Of a stretch of DNA of 64,000 nucleotides, positions 46,851 through 56,520 are shown piece after piece. Every line of letters starts with the position of its first letter. Position 1 is the stretch's first letter. The DNA lies in assembly GCA_958450325.1 (NCBI GenBank), contig OY288251.1:63753666-63817665 (forward strand), given 5' to 3'. Both the position numbers and the translations under genes were made by a program. The notes beneath the pieces are model-generated. The model was given only the letters and a program-made list of their open reading frames with translations. It was not told where the DNA came from and searched no databases. The stretch is from Agrostemma githago (Eukaryota; Streptophyta; Magnoliopsida; Caryophyllales; Caryophyllaceae).

Positions 46851-47713
46851 AATCAAAGAAGAACAAATAATCATCACTTATCTCACTAGAAAAGGGAGGT
46901 AAGACTCTTGACCAAAACCGAGACCCCCACAAAACTCATCGCTAACTTGAGTGTCGGAGAAGAAATCTCAGACACTCTCCGAGGCCCTTGTTTGTCAACT
47001 GTGCAGTGACAACATCCATCTAGACGTCCAAAGGGAACGATAGGACGAAAGTAGAAGTCAACGGTCCTAACCGGCTCGTATCGATTGTTTGCATCGCAAA
47101 CAAACATAATAACTCGAATCATTTTGTCTGGCAAGCCCATATCCAACAAAGTATGATGATTAAAGGGCCACTCAAGTTTATCATAAGCCTTTTTGAGGTC
47201 TAATTTAAGAGCCATGAACCCCCTTTTTCGTATATTTATCCGCATAGAATGCAAGGCCTCCTGCATGTACCAAGATAATATTATCCGCTATCTGCCTTTT
47301 TGGAACAAAACTAGCTTGAACCGGATTGATGAGATTAGGTAGCACAGGTTTAAGACTATTCACAATCATTTTTGTAATTATTTTGTAAACGACATTGCAC
47401 AATTCAATGGGTCGAAACTGATTCACCAGATAAGGATGATCAATCTTAGGGATTAAACATAAACGCTTCACTTAACCCATCTGGTATTATCTCATCATTC
47501 ACTATTCTCAGCACCAACCGACACAAGCTTGGCGAGACTACGTCCCGTTGAGTTTGATAGAAAAGAGCTTGAAAGTCATCCGAGCTCGGTGCCTTGAAAG
47601 GAGACATTTGGTTTAGAGCATATTTGATATCCGTTAATGAATAACCGCGGTCCAGTTTACCCCGCTCTTCCATCATCAGTTCAGGGTCGAGCCCAATTGT
47701 GAGACGGTCCAGG
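46851..47713 (-). pseudogene. LINE reverse-transcriptase fragments
   Basis: In shifting frames the minus strand gives MSPFKAPSSDDFQALFYQ, LIPKIDHPYLVNQFRPIELC, VQASFVPKRQIADNIILV and MALKLDLKKAYDKLEWPF. These are the successive conserved blocks of plant LINE (L1-type) reverse transcriptase. At least two frameshifts are present. It is most likely the upstream part of the LINE whose RNase H is at 43158-45747, separated by the Copia insertion. Confidence 0.75.
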
Positions 47714-48141
47714 TAGGGATGACAATGGATTGGATTCAGATCGGGTGAAGCCTCGTCCGCATCCATCACCCATCTCTATTCGCCCACCCGATCCATCCAT
47801 AATCCACTAGGAGTGTCATCCTTATCCGATCCACCCGTCATCCACAGGTGAAACAGGTGATTCACTTGTACTACGGAGTATTATTTGTGAAATAAATACC
47901 AAATCGAAAACAATTTCTTGCGAGACCTAACTTGCGACGTGACACCTTTCGTCGCCATGGTAGTATTATTTGAGTTAGGTCTAGTCTAGGAAATGAAAAT
48001 GAAGAAGGTTTTAGGAAAACATGGGGCATTCTCTTATTCTCGGGTAATTTTTATAATATATATATATTTTTTAAATGGATGGATGTCGGGTGGTTAATAG
48101 ATTACGGGTGGGATGATGCTCCACCCGCATCCGATCCAATC
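47714..48141. mobile_element. hAT-like MITE truncated by element 2
   Basis: Begins TAGGGATGACAATGGATTGG, with GGATCGG/CGGGTGGA motifs. Towards 48141 the inverse appears (CCACCCGCATCCGATCCAAT). The last bases of the right terminal repeat and the 8-bp target duplication (expected GGTCCAGG, as at 47706-47713) are missing, because element 2 begins at 48142. Confidence 0.6.
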
Positions 48142-48861
48142 TGTTCCGGTATGGAAACAATTGACCCAAAACGGATTTGAATCTTTGGATTTGGGGTTCC
48201 TTGATGGAGTTGCTTTGTCCTCTAAGTTTCTCCTTCCTCTCACCCTAGTAGTCGGACCTTCCCGACAGAAAGAGGTCTGTCACCTGCACACAAGGAGCGC
48301 ACAGGGTCTCGGAGGTGTCCGAGGGAACCCTCTTCGATGCCTAAGTCAATCCGTGAATGCGCTTGACAAACCTTACTCGTGAGGAGTAGGGTGGCGTTTT
48401 CTAGAGTGAGATTCTAGAGAGAGAAAATTAATTACCCTCTCTTGTTGGAAATAGATGAGTATTTATAGTTTCCCATAAGAGAGAGTAAAGAGAGAGAAAG
48501 TAGGGGAAATAAGTGATTGACACGTGGATGCCCCTTGTCCACTCATTTCCTCTTACCTTAGGCATGGGCTGGAGGGCTATAACCTTCTTCCCCGAGCTCG
48601 TAAGAAGGAAGGTACCCTGACGCCTGATTGGCAGGGACATACTTTTTTCCTCCTTGGCTATAGTGGTCGTGGCCTGACCCTGACGGGCAGGGGGCCCGAC
48701 TTCTCGCTTTGAGCTTAGTACGGCTCTCCAGCGAGGCTCTCTGGGATCATTAGGAATGACCCTGCTGACTGGCCTGCTTGGCAGGCCTCTTCACGATCTA
48801 GGTCGGGTCGCCCTGGGATCCGCACGACAGGCAACCCATGGCCAGCAACCGACCCCCATCA
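48142..48861 (-). repeat. 3' LTR of element 2 (720 bp)
   Basis: On the minus strand TGATGGGGGT...ACCGGAACA, homologous along its length to the LTRs of element 1. TATA box (TATAAATA on the minus strand) at 48460-48467. The first flanking pentamer is CAATC (48137-48141). Confidence 0.85.
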
Positions 48862-49142
48862 ATTGGCCCTCGTCGGCAGGGGGAAGCAGGGTTCCTCTCG
48901 GCAGACGATCTTTTGATCAACATGGTGGAAGGTTGACTTTTAAATCCCCTCGTATTAAATGCTGCGCACATTCCCTAGGAGGAATGTCTTAAATGGCTTT
49001 GGGCATGCAAAGAGTTGGGAAGCTTTTTCTCATGATTGCTCTTTGTAAAACAGTTCCTCGAGCTGCGTGCTTGGCTGATGTTTGGCCCTCCTCTGTAGGG
49101 ATGGTTGGGATGTTATTTAATGCACAACCTTCATCCTTTGTG

Positions 49143-49149
49143 TATAAAA
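49143..49149 (+). promoter_or_regulatory. TATA box of aORF2 in element 2
   Basis: TATAAAA 69-75 bp before the aORF2 ATG at 49218. The same box and spacing are found in element 1 (23287-23293). It lies in sequence that is antisense to the retroelement mRNA. Confidence 0.6.
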
Positions 49150-49217
49150 TCTGAATTCACTTCATTTTCTTTTGCAAACTTCTTGAATATATTCCTTTGT
49201 TATTTTCTTCTTCCAAA

Positions 49218-49811
49218 ATGTCTTGGGTGAGAGATAATATTCTCCGACGAGGGGTTTTCGCTATCGCCCTCCGGTACAGGGGCCGTAGGCGGTTCAAATA
49301 CCCCAGACAAGTACGATCAATCATCCGCCGCAGCAGGCGGACCCGTCTCCGCTCTCTCCAGGCTTCTGAGACAAGCACCCCTCACAAGGCCGTCAGGCGT
49401 CCTAAGAGGGCCTCGTCTCCTGTCAGGCCAAAGCCCAAACACTACACACAGGTAGGGGGATGTTCCTACAAAGGATGTCACCGTTGCTTTCCCTGGCTGC
49501 AGCCGGAAAACTTCGATCCTAACCTTCGCGACTCGGGCCCTTTCTCTCCGGAGCCGAAGAGGTAGAAAGATGACTCTGGTTATCTTGAGGGCACCAGGGT
49601 GGCCAAGTTTGGCGAGGACTGGGACCTGAGCAGCTGCGACTCAGGAGACAACAACGGTCAGGGCTACTCGTCTGGCCGTGATGCTCTGGGGAGCGAGGAA
49701 GAGGGCTCTGATGACCCGATGAAAGACTCAGGCAGCTGGGATTGGGGGTCTGATGATGGGGGTTGCAGCAGCCTCAGGGAATACTCCTTCCCAGGCTCTG
49801 ACGAGGACTAG
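49218..49811 (+). pseudogene. aORF2 of element 2: small protein with basic N-terminus, Cys motif and acidic C-terminus
   Basis: From ATG 49218 the frame runs to GSDED and TAG at 49809-49811, 197 codons, broken only by a TAG at 49563-49565. Residues about 1-80 are strongly basic (RYRGRRRFKYPRQVR, IIRRSRRTRL). A cluster CSYKGCHRCFPWLQPENFD at about residues 83-101 has Cys-x4-Cys-x2-Cys spacing. The last 70 residues are acidic and rich in Ser, Gly and Asp (KFGEDWDLSSCDSGDNN, SEEEGSDDP). The basic part could bind nucleic acid, which is inference. No family is recognised. The stop differs from the one in element 1, so the ancestor had a full frame. Confidence 0.65.
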
Positions 49812-50369
49812 GCCTTCCCTGCATTCCCTGGCTGGCTGAGCCGGATTTTAGGCTCCTTTTGCTTGTAATTGTTTTACTTTTTTTCTTTTGTATTTTGTAC
49901 CCTGACTTGTAACTCTGGCCCTTCTGGGCTTTTGCTTATTGAAGACGTTGATGGGCTTTTCAATTGTTGTGTTGCTTTTGCTTTTTTTTTTGAACTACTT
50001 CTTGGACTGCGCGCTGTAATCATTCCTGCTGTCCTTTTTTCTGTTTTCAAGAATCTTAAGAAGTGGTAGACGGGTAGGTTTGAAAAGTGTGACACGTGGG
50101 GGATCTATAGGGAGGGCATCTGACTGGATGGCTTTCCAGAAGGGACTTTTCATCTCCCCTCCCCTATAAGAGCATCTCTATCCCCACTATTCCCCCTTTC
50201 CTACTTTCAAATTCTCACCAACTCCATTTCTTCATACACTCTTTCCTTTGACGAGCGTTTAGACTGAGGAACTTCTCCGGCGTTCTTCTCCGACGGCATC
50301 TAACTAGGTTAGATTCTCAACCTCTGACTTCCTCGCCTTTCAATTTTACTTTTTACTTTTCTAAACACC
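49812..50369 (+). promoter_or_regulatory. Spacer and putative promoter between aORF2 and aORF1 in element 2
   Basis: TATAAG at 50165-50170 lies about 200 bp before the aORF1 ATG (50370), followed by a CT-rich leader. The first half (T-rich, 49855-50050) is the probable 3' end of aORF2. No ORF of interest. Confidence 0.5.
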
Positions 50370-52733
50370 ATGACCCATCGTCGTTCCCGAATCTTGTCTT
50401 TCACTGAACCGTCTGATGAGAGGTCAGAGGAGGATGTTGGTTGAGCTAACCCTGACCTTCCCTCCTCCTCTGTCGGGTTTGGGGGTTACGGTGGCCAGGA
50501 GGCCGCCGTTAGAAGATAGTGGGGGTGCTAATTCCCCTCGACCCTGCCCCGATCGACATTGTTGATTCTGACCATGAGGCGTTGGAGATTGATCCTTTCT
50601 CCATCGTCGGGGATCTTATTCCCAGGAAACCGAGGAAGATTTATTATTTAGATAGGGCGAAGTATAGGGTCCCCCTGCACACCTACCCTGAGCCTGGGCC
50701 GCGGGAGGCGATTATGGCAAAAAATGCCGCCGAAGCTATAGCCAATATCTACAACTTCGAGGCGGGCTATTCAGTTATCATCCCTGGGGAGAAGGATGCA
50801 GTATGTAACCCTCCCGAGAACTGCACAACTGTCCATTATAAGTGCTTGGAATTTGGCCTACGTTTTCCTCTTCATCCTTTCTTTGAGGAGGCTTTCAGGC
50901 GTATGAATGTCGTCGTTGCCCAGTTGACCGCCGTAGCAGTCAGGTCACTGGTCGCTTATGCCTGGGTCTGCTTGTTTCTTGGGTATGAGCCTTCGATAGA
51001 CGCCTTTAGATATATGGTCGGCCTGCAGATGGTGTCCTCTACAGAGGGGGGTGGGGCTCCAGGGTATTTCTCCCTCCTCAGGCAGAAAGATTATTCCTTG
51101 GTCTGGCCGACCATAAACAGCTTGAAGCATTGGAAGGATAACTTCTTGTATGTCCACAGTGAGGAAGGGTGTAGAATTCCTCGGCATTTCAGAAACCATG
51201 TTCACACTCGCCTGGAATCTCGTGAGGAGTATCACCCCTGAGGTCGGTGGAAAGGCCGTTGAAGTTAACAGTGAAGATAAAATCTTGATTAAACAGTTTG
51301 CTTGTGTGAAGGATGGGAAGGGTGTGTTTGGCACTGTTGATTGGCTTCCCCCTGCAGATGTTATCACAACTGACAAATATCTGACCCCACTGGGGTTAAA
51401 CCCTGGCTCCTCATCGGTAGTTCAGGGGTTCAAAAACAATGGGCTCTTTATGTGGTGTCTTATTGTGTGCTAACTTAGTTCGTTTTTCTTATTTGCCTCC
51501 TTTGCAAATTTTTAGAGGAATACTTGGTCAAGAAAGCAGATGAAGCGTATTGGGCTGAATCCAGAGCGCAGGCCCCTCACTAGTCGTCCACTGCCTTCCC
51601 AAGGATTCAAGAAGGAAACTCTCATGGGGCATATAAAGAGCATTACCGCAAGTAAGACAAAGCTTCCCCCTCTCCTAAGCCGACCTCGAGGCGCACCTGC
51701 GCCTTCAATCCCTGCTCCTAAGGCGGCAGAGGGGGCTGCGTCGGAGGCTACTCCCTTGCCGGTTGGCAAGCGTGGGGATACCTCTCCTCGAGCCTGTCCT
51801 TCTATGGTAGTGAGGCCCTCTCCTTCTGAGGGGACTGGGGAGAGTGTTCCCCCTCTCCATTGGAAGAGGAAAGACAAGGAGCCTGCGACTGCTGATGAGG
51901 TGGTGGACCTGAAGGCGGATGCCAGCACCTCTCAACCAAAGCGTCATGCCCCCAGCCTTCCAGAGACCCAGTTTGCTGAAGGGAATGTTGAATTCAATTT
52001 TGCGGTTGGTGAAAGTGTTGATGTTTCTGCCCTATTTTCAGATTCCAACTCCACATCTATGGACCATACTGCCAAGTCCCTGACATACTCTTGCAACCAG
52101 GCAGCCCAGCTCATCTATCGTTGCTCCCAAATTTTTCAAGCTTCTGCGGAGTTGGCGGCCCTCAATCGCTTAAATAACGAGGAGATAACCCCCGCTCCTG
52201 GATCTTCCCTCTCTGAACGCATAATAGAGGTTGAGAGAGATGTCGCTCTTATCAGCAACCTAAAGCTTCAACTATCTAGGTGTGAGGGTGAGCTGGGGGA
52301 AGCCAAAGGTCAGGTTGCCCGCTGGAAGGATCGGGGAGAAAAAGCTATAAAGGAAGTGACGGACTTGGAGGCGGAACTGGAACAGGTCAAAAAGAATGTT
52401 GCTGAACTGGAGAGTCGCCTCGGGGAGTATGCTACTCGTCTGACCAAGGCTGACTCTGATCTTTAGGCGGCCCAGAGCGAACTGAAGGTTCAGGGTGAAA
52501 AGTGGCTCAAGGAGAAAGAGGGGATCATTCAGGAGGCTAACACAGAAGTGGAGAAGGCCTTTGAGTCAGGGGCCTCTTCCTCCTCTGAGTTTATTATGGA
52601 GGTCATCCGGGAGATGCTGCCTGACTTTGATGAAGATGCTTTTGGGGTGCTTTATGTGGCCAAGAATGATGCCAGGGCCAACAAGTCATCTGAGGATGGT
52701 CCTGGACCTGACCAGAGTGCCCCTACCACATAG
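50370..52733 (+). pseudogene. aORF1 of element 2: antisense gene with putative gypsy-type transposon domain and coiled coil
   Basis: Starts MTHRRSRILSFTEPSDER at 50370. It is damaged by a TGA at 50442-50444, frameshifts at about 50480-50520 and 50550, a one-base indel near 51239 and a TAG at 52464-52466. The domain block GLRFPLHPFFEEAFRRMNVV and VAVRSLVAYAWVCLFLG is at about 50850-50985. A 99-bp GT-AG intron (51417-51515) joins exons in phase 0. Exon 2 encodes a Pro/Lys/Ser-rich linker and a coiled coil (about 52230-52460: LSRCEGELGEAKGQ, VAELESRLGEYATR), ending MLPDFDEDAFGVLY and TAG at 52731-52733. The layout matches element 1 base for base apart from indels. Function unknown; possibly derived from a transposon-encoded DNA-binding protein. 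Confidence 0.75.
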
Positions 52734-52972
52734 TACACAGGGCAGTCGTCTTCTGAGGGTTCTTGTCCCTATCTACGCCTTTATTTTCTCGCTGAATTTA
52801 CTATCTTTTTGCGCGTCGGGCCCAGATGTGGTCGGCTGCCGGCTTTGTAATCCTTATTTCTCTGTAACCAGACTTTTATTGCCTGCCTTGCAAGCTTTTG
52901 TCTTTGCTTTAATCTTATGAATACTCCTTTGTTGCATATTTATTAACTTTATTGCTCTGACTTAAGGTTTTG

Positions 52973-53590
52973 CTTGATCCTGACTCCTGACCTGGAGTTA
53001 GAGGGCCTGCCCCCGCCTGCCCAGATGCAGATAGGGTACTTAGCGTTTTTTATACAAGGTTGAGCGTGCCTTAGTCCTTGTTTGTTCGGCTCGTGGGGCC
53101 CGACCTGATCCTGACTCCTGATCTGAAGTCAGAGGGCCTGCCCCCTGCCTGCCCAGAGGCAGGCGGGGACTTAGCATTTTTTATACAAGGTTGAGTGCGC
53201 CTCAGTCCTTGTCCGTTCGGCTCGTGGGGCCCGGCCTGACCCTGACTCCTGATATGGAGCCAGAGGGCCTGCCCCCTGCCTGCCCAGAGGCAGGTGGGGG
53301 ACTTAAGGCATTTTTTATACAAGGTTGAGCGTGCCTCAGTCCTTGTTTGTTCGGCTCGTGGGGCCCGGCCTGATCCTGACTCCTGAACTGGAGTCAGAGG
53401 GCCTGCCCCCTACCTGCCCAGAGGCAGGCGGGGGACTTAGTGTTTTTTATACAAGGTTGAGTGCGCCCCAGTCCTTGTTTCTTCGGCTCGTGGGGCCCGG
53501 CCTGACCCTGACTCCTGATCTGGAGCCAGAGGGCCTACCCCCTGCCTGCCTAGAGGCAGATCGGGGACTTAGCGTTTTTTTGTTGGGGGT
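52973..53590 (-). repeat. ~132-bp tandem repeat in the 3' region of element 2 (about 4.7 copies)
   Basis: The landmark TTAGCGTTTTTTATAC (or a close variant) recurs at about 53041, 53172, 53304, 53438 and 53570, with spacings of 131-134 bp. It is homologous to 14471-14930 in element 1 but one period longer. Confidence 0.85.
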
Positions 53591-53807
53591 CTATTTTCCT
53601 TGGGTTTTGCAACAGGGGGCCCTCCCCCTATTGCCCCCTGCTCGTTTGTGTGTGAAGTGCTAATCTGAACAGACAACGAGTATGAATTTGTGAGTCTTTT
53701 TCATTCCTTGAAGTAAAAGTTTAACATTGTGGTCGGAGCCGTCGACATTTCAACTTGATCGTTCTTCGCCGACATTTTTTTGGAAATGAAAAGCTTTAAC
53801 TCTTAAC

Positions 53808-54673
53808 CTAGACATAGTATTTTTTCAGGGTGTCTGCGTTCCAGTGGGCCGCCAGCTCCTGGCCTTTAGGGTTGGCAATCCTGTATGTTCCTGGTCCCAT
53901 GATTTGTGTGACCTGATATGGGCCTTCCCAGTTCGCACTTAGCTTACCATGCTCTCTAGATTTTCCTATTGCCTGAGTTTTCCGCAGGACTAGGTCGCCC
54001 ACCTGGAAGTTCCTCATGTTTACCCTTTTGTTGTAGGCCTTCCTCATTCTTTGTTGATAGGCTGCGATATTAGAGCAGGCCTCTAGTCTCACTTCTCCAA
54101 CTAGATCAAGGGCTTCAGTCATCGCAGCCTCGTTACTGGCTCTGTCAAATTGCTGAGACCAGAGGGTAGGAATCCGTGCCTCGATGGGTAGCAGGGCTTT
54201 GGCTCCGTAGACTAAACTGAAAGGCGTTTGTCCTGTGGATTCTTTTCTTGTGGTTCTGATTGACAACAAGACACTCAGGAGTTCATCTGCCCATCTTCCT
54301 TTCAGCTCGTCTACCATCTTCTTCAGCCCATTCAGGATCTGTTTATTCGCTGCCTCTGCTTACCCATTGGTCTGAGGGTGGCAGACAGCGGAGTAGGCGA
54401 CAGTTATACCATGACCTTCCAACCAGGCTCTTAGCGGGTCATTGTCGAATTGCCTGCCATGATCAAAGACCAACACCTTTGGCAGGCCATACCTTGTTAT
54501 GATGTTCCTCCAGATTACTTTCCTGACGGCTGACTCTTTTATGCTTTGGACAGCTTCAGCCTCAATCCATTTGGTGAAGTAATCGATTCCTACTATGAGG
54601 AACTTTCTGCCCCCAGTTGCCACAGTAAATGGACCCAGAATGTTCATCCCCCATTGGGCGAAAGGGATGGGGG
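53808..54673 (-). pseudogene. Integrase (C-terminal two thirds) of element 2
   Basis: On the minus strand it reads PIPFAQWGMNILGPF, DYFTKWIEAEAV, DHGRQFDNDP and VCHPQTNG, then TAA in place of the next Gln codon (about 54359-54361), then GLKKMVDELKGRW, TGQTPFSLVYGA and VGDLVLRKTQAIG, ending KKYYV and TAG at 53808-53810. It keeps Trp and Gln codons where element 1 has stops. Homology to element 1 ends exactly at 54673, where the Athila LTR begins with TG. Confidence 0.8.
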
Positions 54674-56505
54674 TGATCGCCTCCCAATCGGATCGGGCGT
54701 TAACGAAGGACGGGGGATCAAACAATATTTATAAGACTCGAGATGACACAAAAACAAACAAGTATTCGTGGTAAGTCGAGGTCGGTCCACAGGGAACGGA
54801 GTTTGTAAACAATGTTTAAAGCGACGTGTTTGATATCTAGAGGGGGGTTTCTAAAGGTCGAGTCTACGCTAGAGAAATAATTACGAGAATAGCTAGGGGT
54901 GATAAATCTAGGAAAAGGCGTTAGGGGGAAGTCGGGATTCGGCACATTGGGTCTAAGAAGGTCGGCATTGAGTTTTTGTCGCAACGTTGATTAAGGGAGA
55001 AAGCCACCTTTCGGTTTCTTCAACCAACCCACCTAAAAACCCGCTTTCGCGGCGAAGAAGGGTAAGTCTCTAGCTGTGGTAATTTCTACCCCGAGTTTCC
55101 CCATATTGATAGAAACGAGTCAAGGTCAGTCTAGTTGGCCGGAATAAAACAACAATGACACAACAACCACAAGCAAGATAAACCAACATGCAAGCAACCC
55201 ACCAATACCTCTAAATTCAAATAATCCAAGTCTTCATCCCTAAACCCCCCAACAAGAAATCTACTCACTAATTATAATGGAAGAAAACAAAACATTAACT
55301 AAGGAGAAACTAACTACAACATGCATAACAACTAGATCTAAGGAAACTAACAATAATATGATGAGAAAACTACAATCTAACAATTACCCACTAAATTATG
55401 AAACTACCAAATTAATCTAGGGAATAATCTAAAACAACATGAACAAGATCTAGAGAAACTAAGTACACTAAGATGATCTAAACAAGATAATAACAAGGAA
55501 ATAACATTAAATCTAAACAAGAGATAAGAGAGTGGAAAGAAATGTACCAACTATGAAGATCTAGAAGAAATAAGAAGATTGAATGAATAAAGGTTGAATC
55601 TTTGATGGAGAAGATGAAGAACTTGTCACTAATCCTTCAATAAACCCAACAAATCTTCAATAAAACTTGAAATAATCTTCTACAAACTTGTAATCTAGAG
55701 AATTGATGATGAAAACCAAGTAGATCTACTACTAATTACTATGTAAACTACTAGAATTTTAGAGAATTACAACTAGATTGTTCTACTAATGGATGGTGTA
55801 ACTACACTAACGGAGGCCTACTACTACTTACTTACTCTAATGGTGGATGCCTTGGGCAAAAAATTAGGGTAACATATATATAGTAATCTATTAATGGGTA
55901 TTTAACTTAAAGCCTAAATACACTTCATGCTCCATTAATGAAACAATCACCCTTAGCATCTTCACGGGGTGAAACTTCGCCCTGCGGTCTTGCGTAATAA
56001 TCCCACCGGGTGAAATTTTCGCCCGGTGAGATTTTATTCATTTTTAGCGTTTTCCGGCACATCTTTCCATCGGGCGAAATTTCACCCAGTGGGCGAAATT
56101 TCGCCCGGTGGGAAGTCTCGGAAAATCTTCGGGGAGGCATTTTTACCGTCGGGTGAAATTTCGTCTGGTGGTGTCTCACCGGGTGAAATTTCGCCCGGTC
56201 ATTCCGTTGGTCTCTTTCCTTGTCTCATTCTTTGTTGTTGATTGGATGGCTTTAAACTTTAAGTTGTGTGCTTTACTCTTAGGACGGTATTCCCTTCTCT
56301 TTTGCTCGTGGAAGCTCGATCGTGATTTCGGTGCCAAATCCTATCGAAATCGATAGAAAAACTACCAAAAACACGTAAAATGCACAAGAGGGACGTTAAT
56401 GCGAGAAGTACACAAAATATGGCGATAATTGCACTCTAAACTCGCAAAACGAGGGAAAAATGGGTCTAAATGAGGGGAAAAACGGTCTAAATTTAGCACA
56501 CAACA
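54674..56505 (-). repeat. 3' LTR of the Athila element (about 1.83 kb)
   Basis: On the minus strand it starts TGTTGTGTGCTAAATTTAGA after the purine-rich GTGTGGAGGAAT and ends GGGAGGCGATCA. The left edge is set by the point where homology of element 2 with element 1 breaks. It contains a palindrome cluster (55961-56200) and, about 80 bp further in transcription direction, TATATATA (about 55873-55882). ORFs here are not supported. Confidence 0.65.
55961..56200. repeat. Palindrome cluster in the Athila LTR
   Basis: About six imperfect to perfect inverted units with the core CGGGYGAAATTTCRCCCG, separated by unrelated spacers. The same unit is clustered again at 60158-60394 upstream of the env-position ORF. 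Confidence 0.9.
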
Positions 56506-56520
56506 ATTCCTCCACACTAA
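56506..56520 (-). other. Polypurine tract of the Athila element
   Basis: GTGTGGAGGAAT on the minus strand immediately before the LTR. The preceding TTTAGTGTGG and the 'CGAGGACGAGCAACGG' stretch resemble the conserved end of other Athila-type elements. Confidence 0.6.

Larger units (their letters stand above)
48142..54673 (-). mobile_element. Second Tat/Retand-like element (element 2), 3' part, interrupted in integrase by an Athila element
   Basis: Read on the minus strand the order is integrase (54673-53808), ~132-bp tandem repeats, two genes in the opposite (plus) direction and the 3' LTR (48142-48861). This is the same layout as element 1 but without the solo LTRs, so it shows what the uninterrupted 3' region looks like. 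The rest of the element should lie beyond the Athila, outside the window. Confidence 0.85.

Noticed and set aside
55961..56200. CRISPR-like array of short palindromic repeats
   Set aside because: The DNA is plant nuclear retrotransposon, the repeats are irregularly spaced and variable, and there are no cas genes. The same applies to 60158-60394 and to the CACTA arrays.
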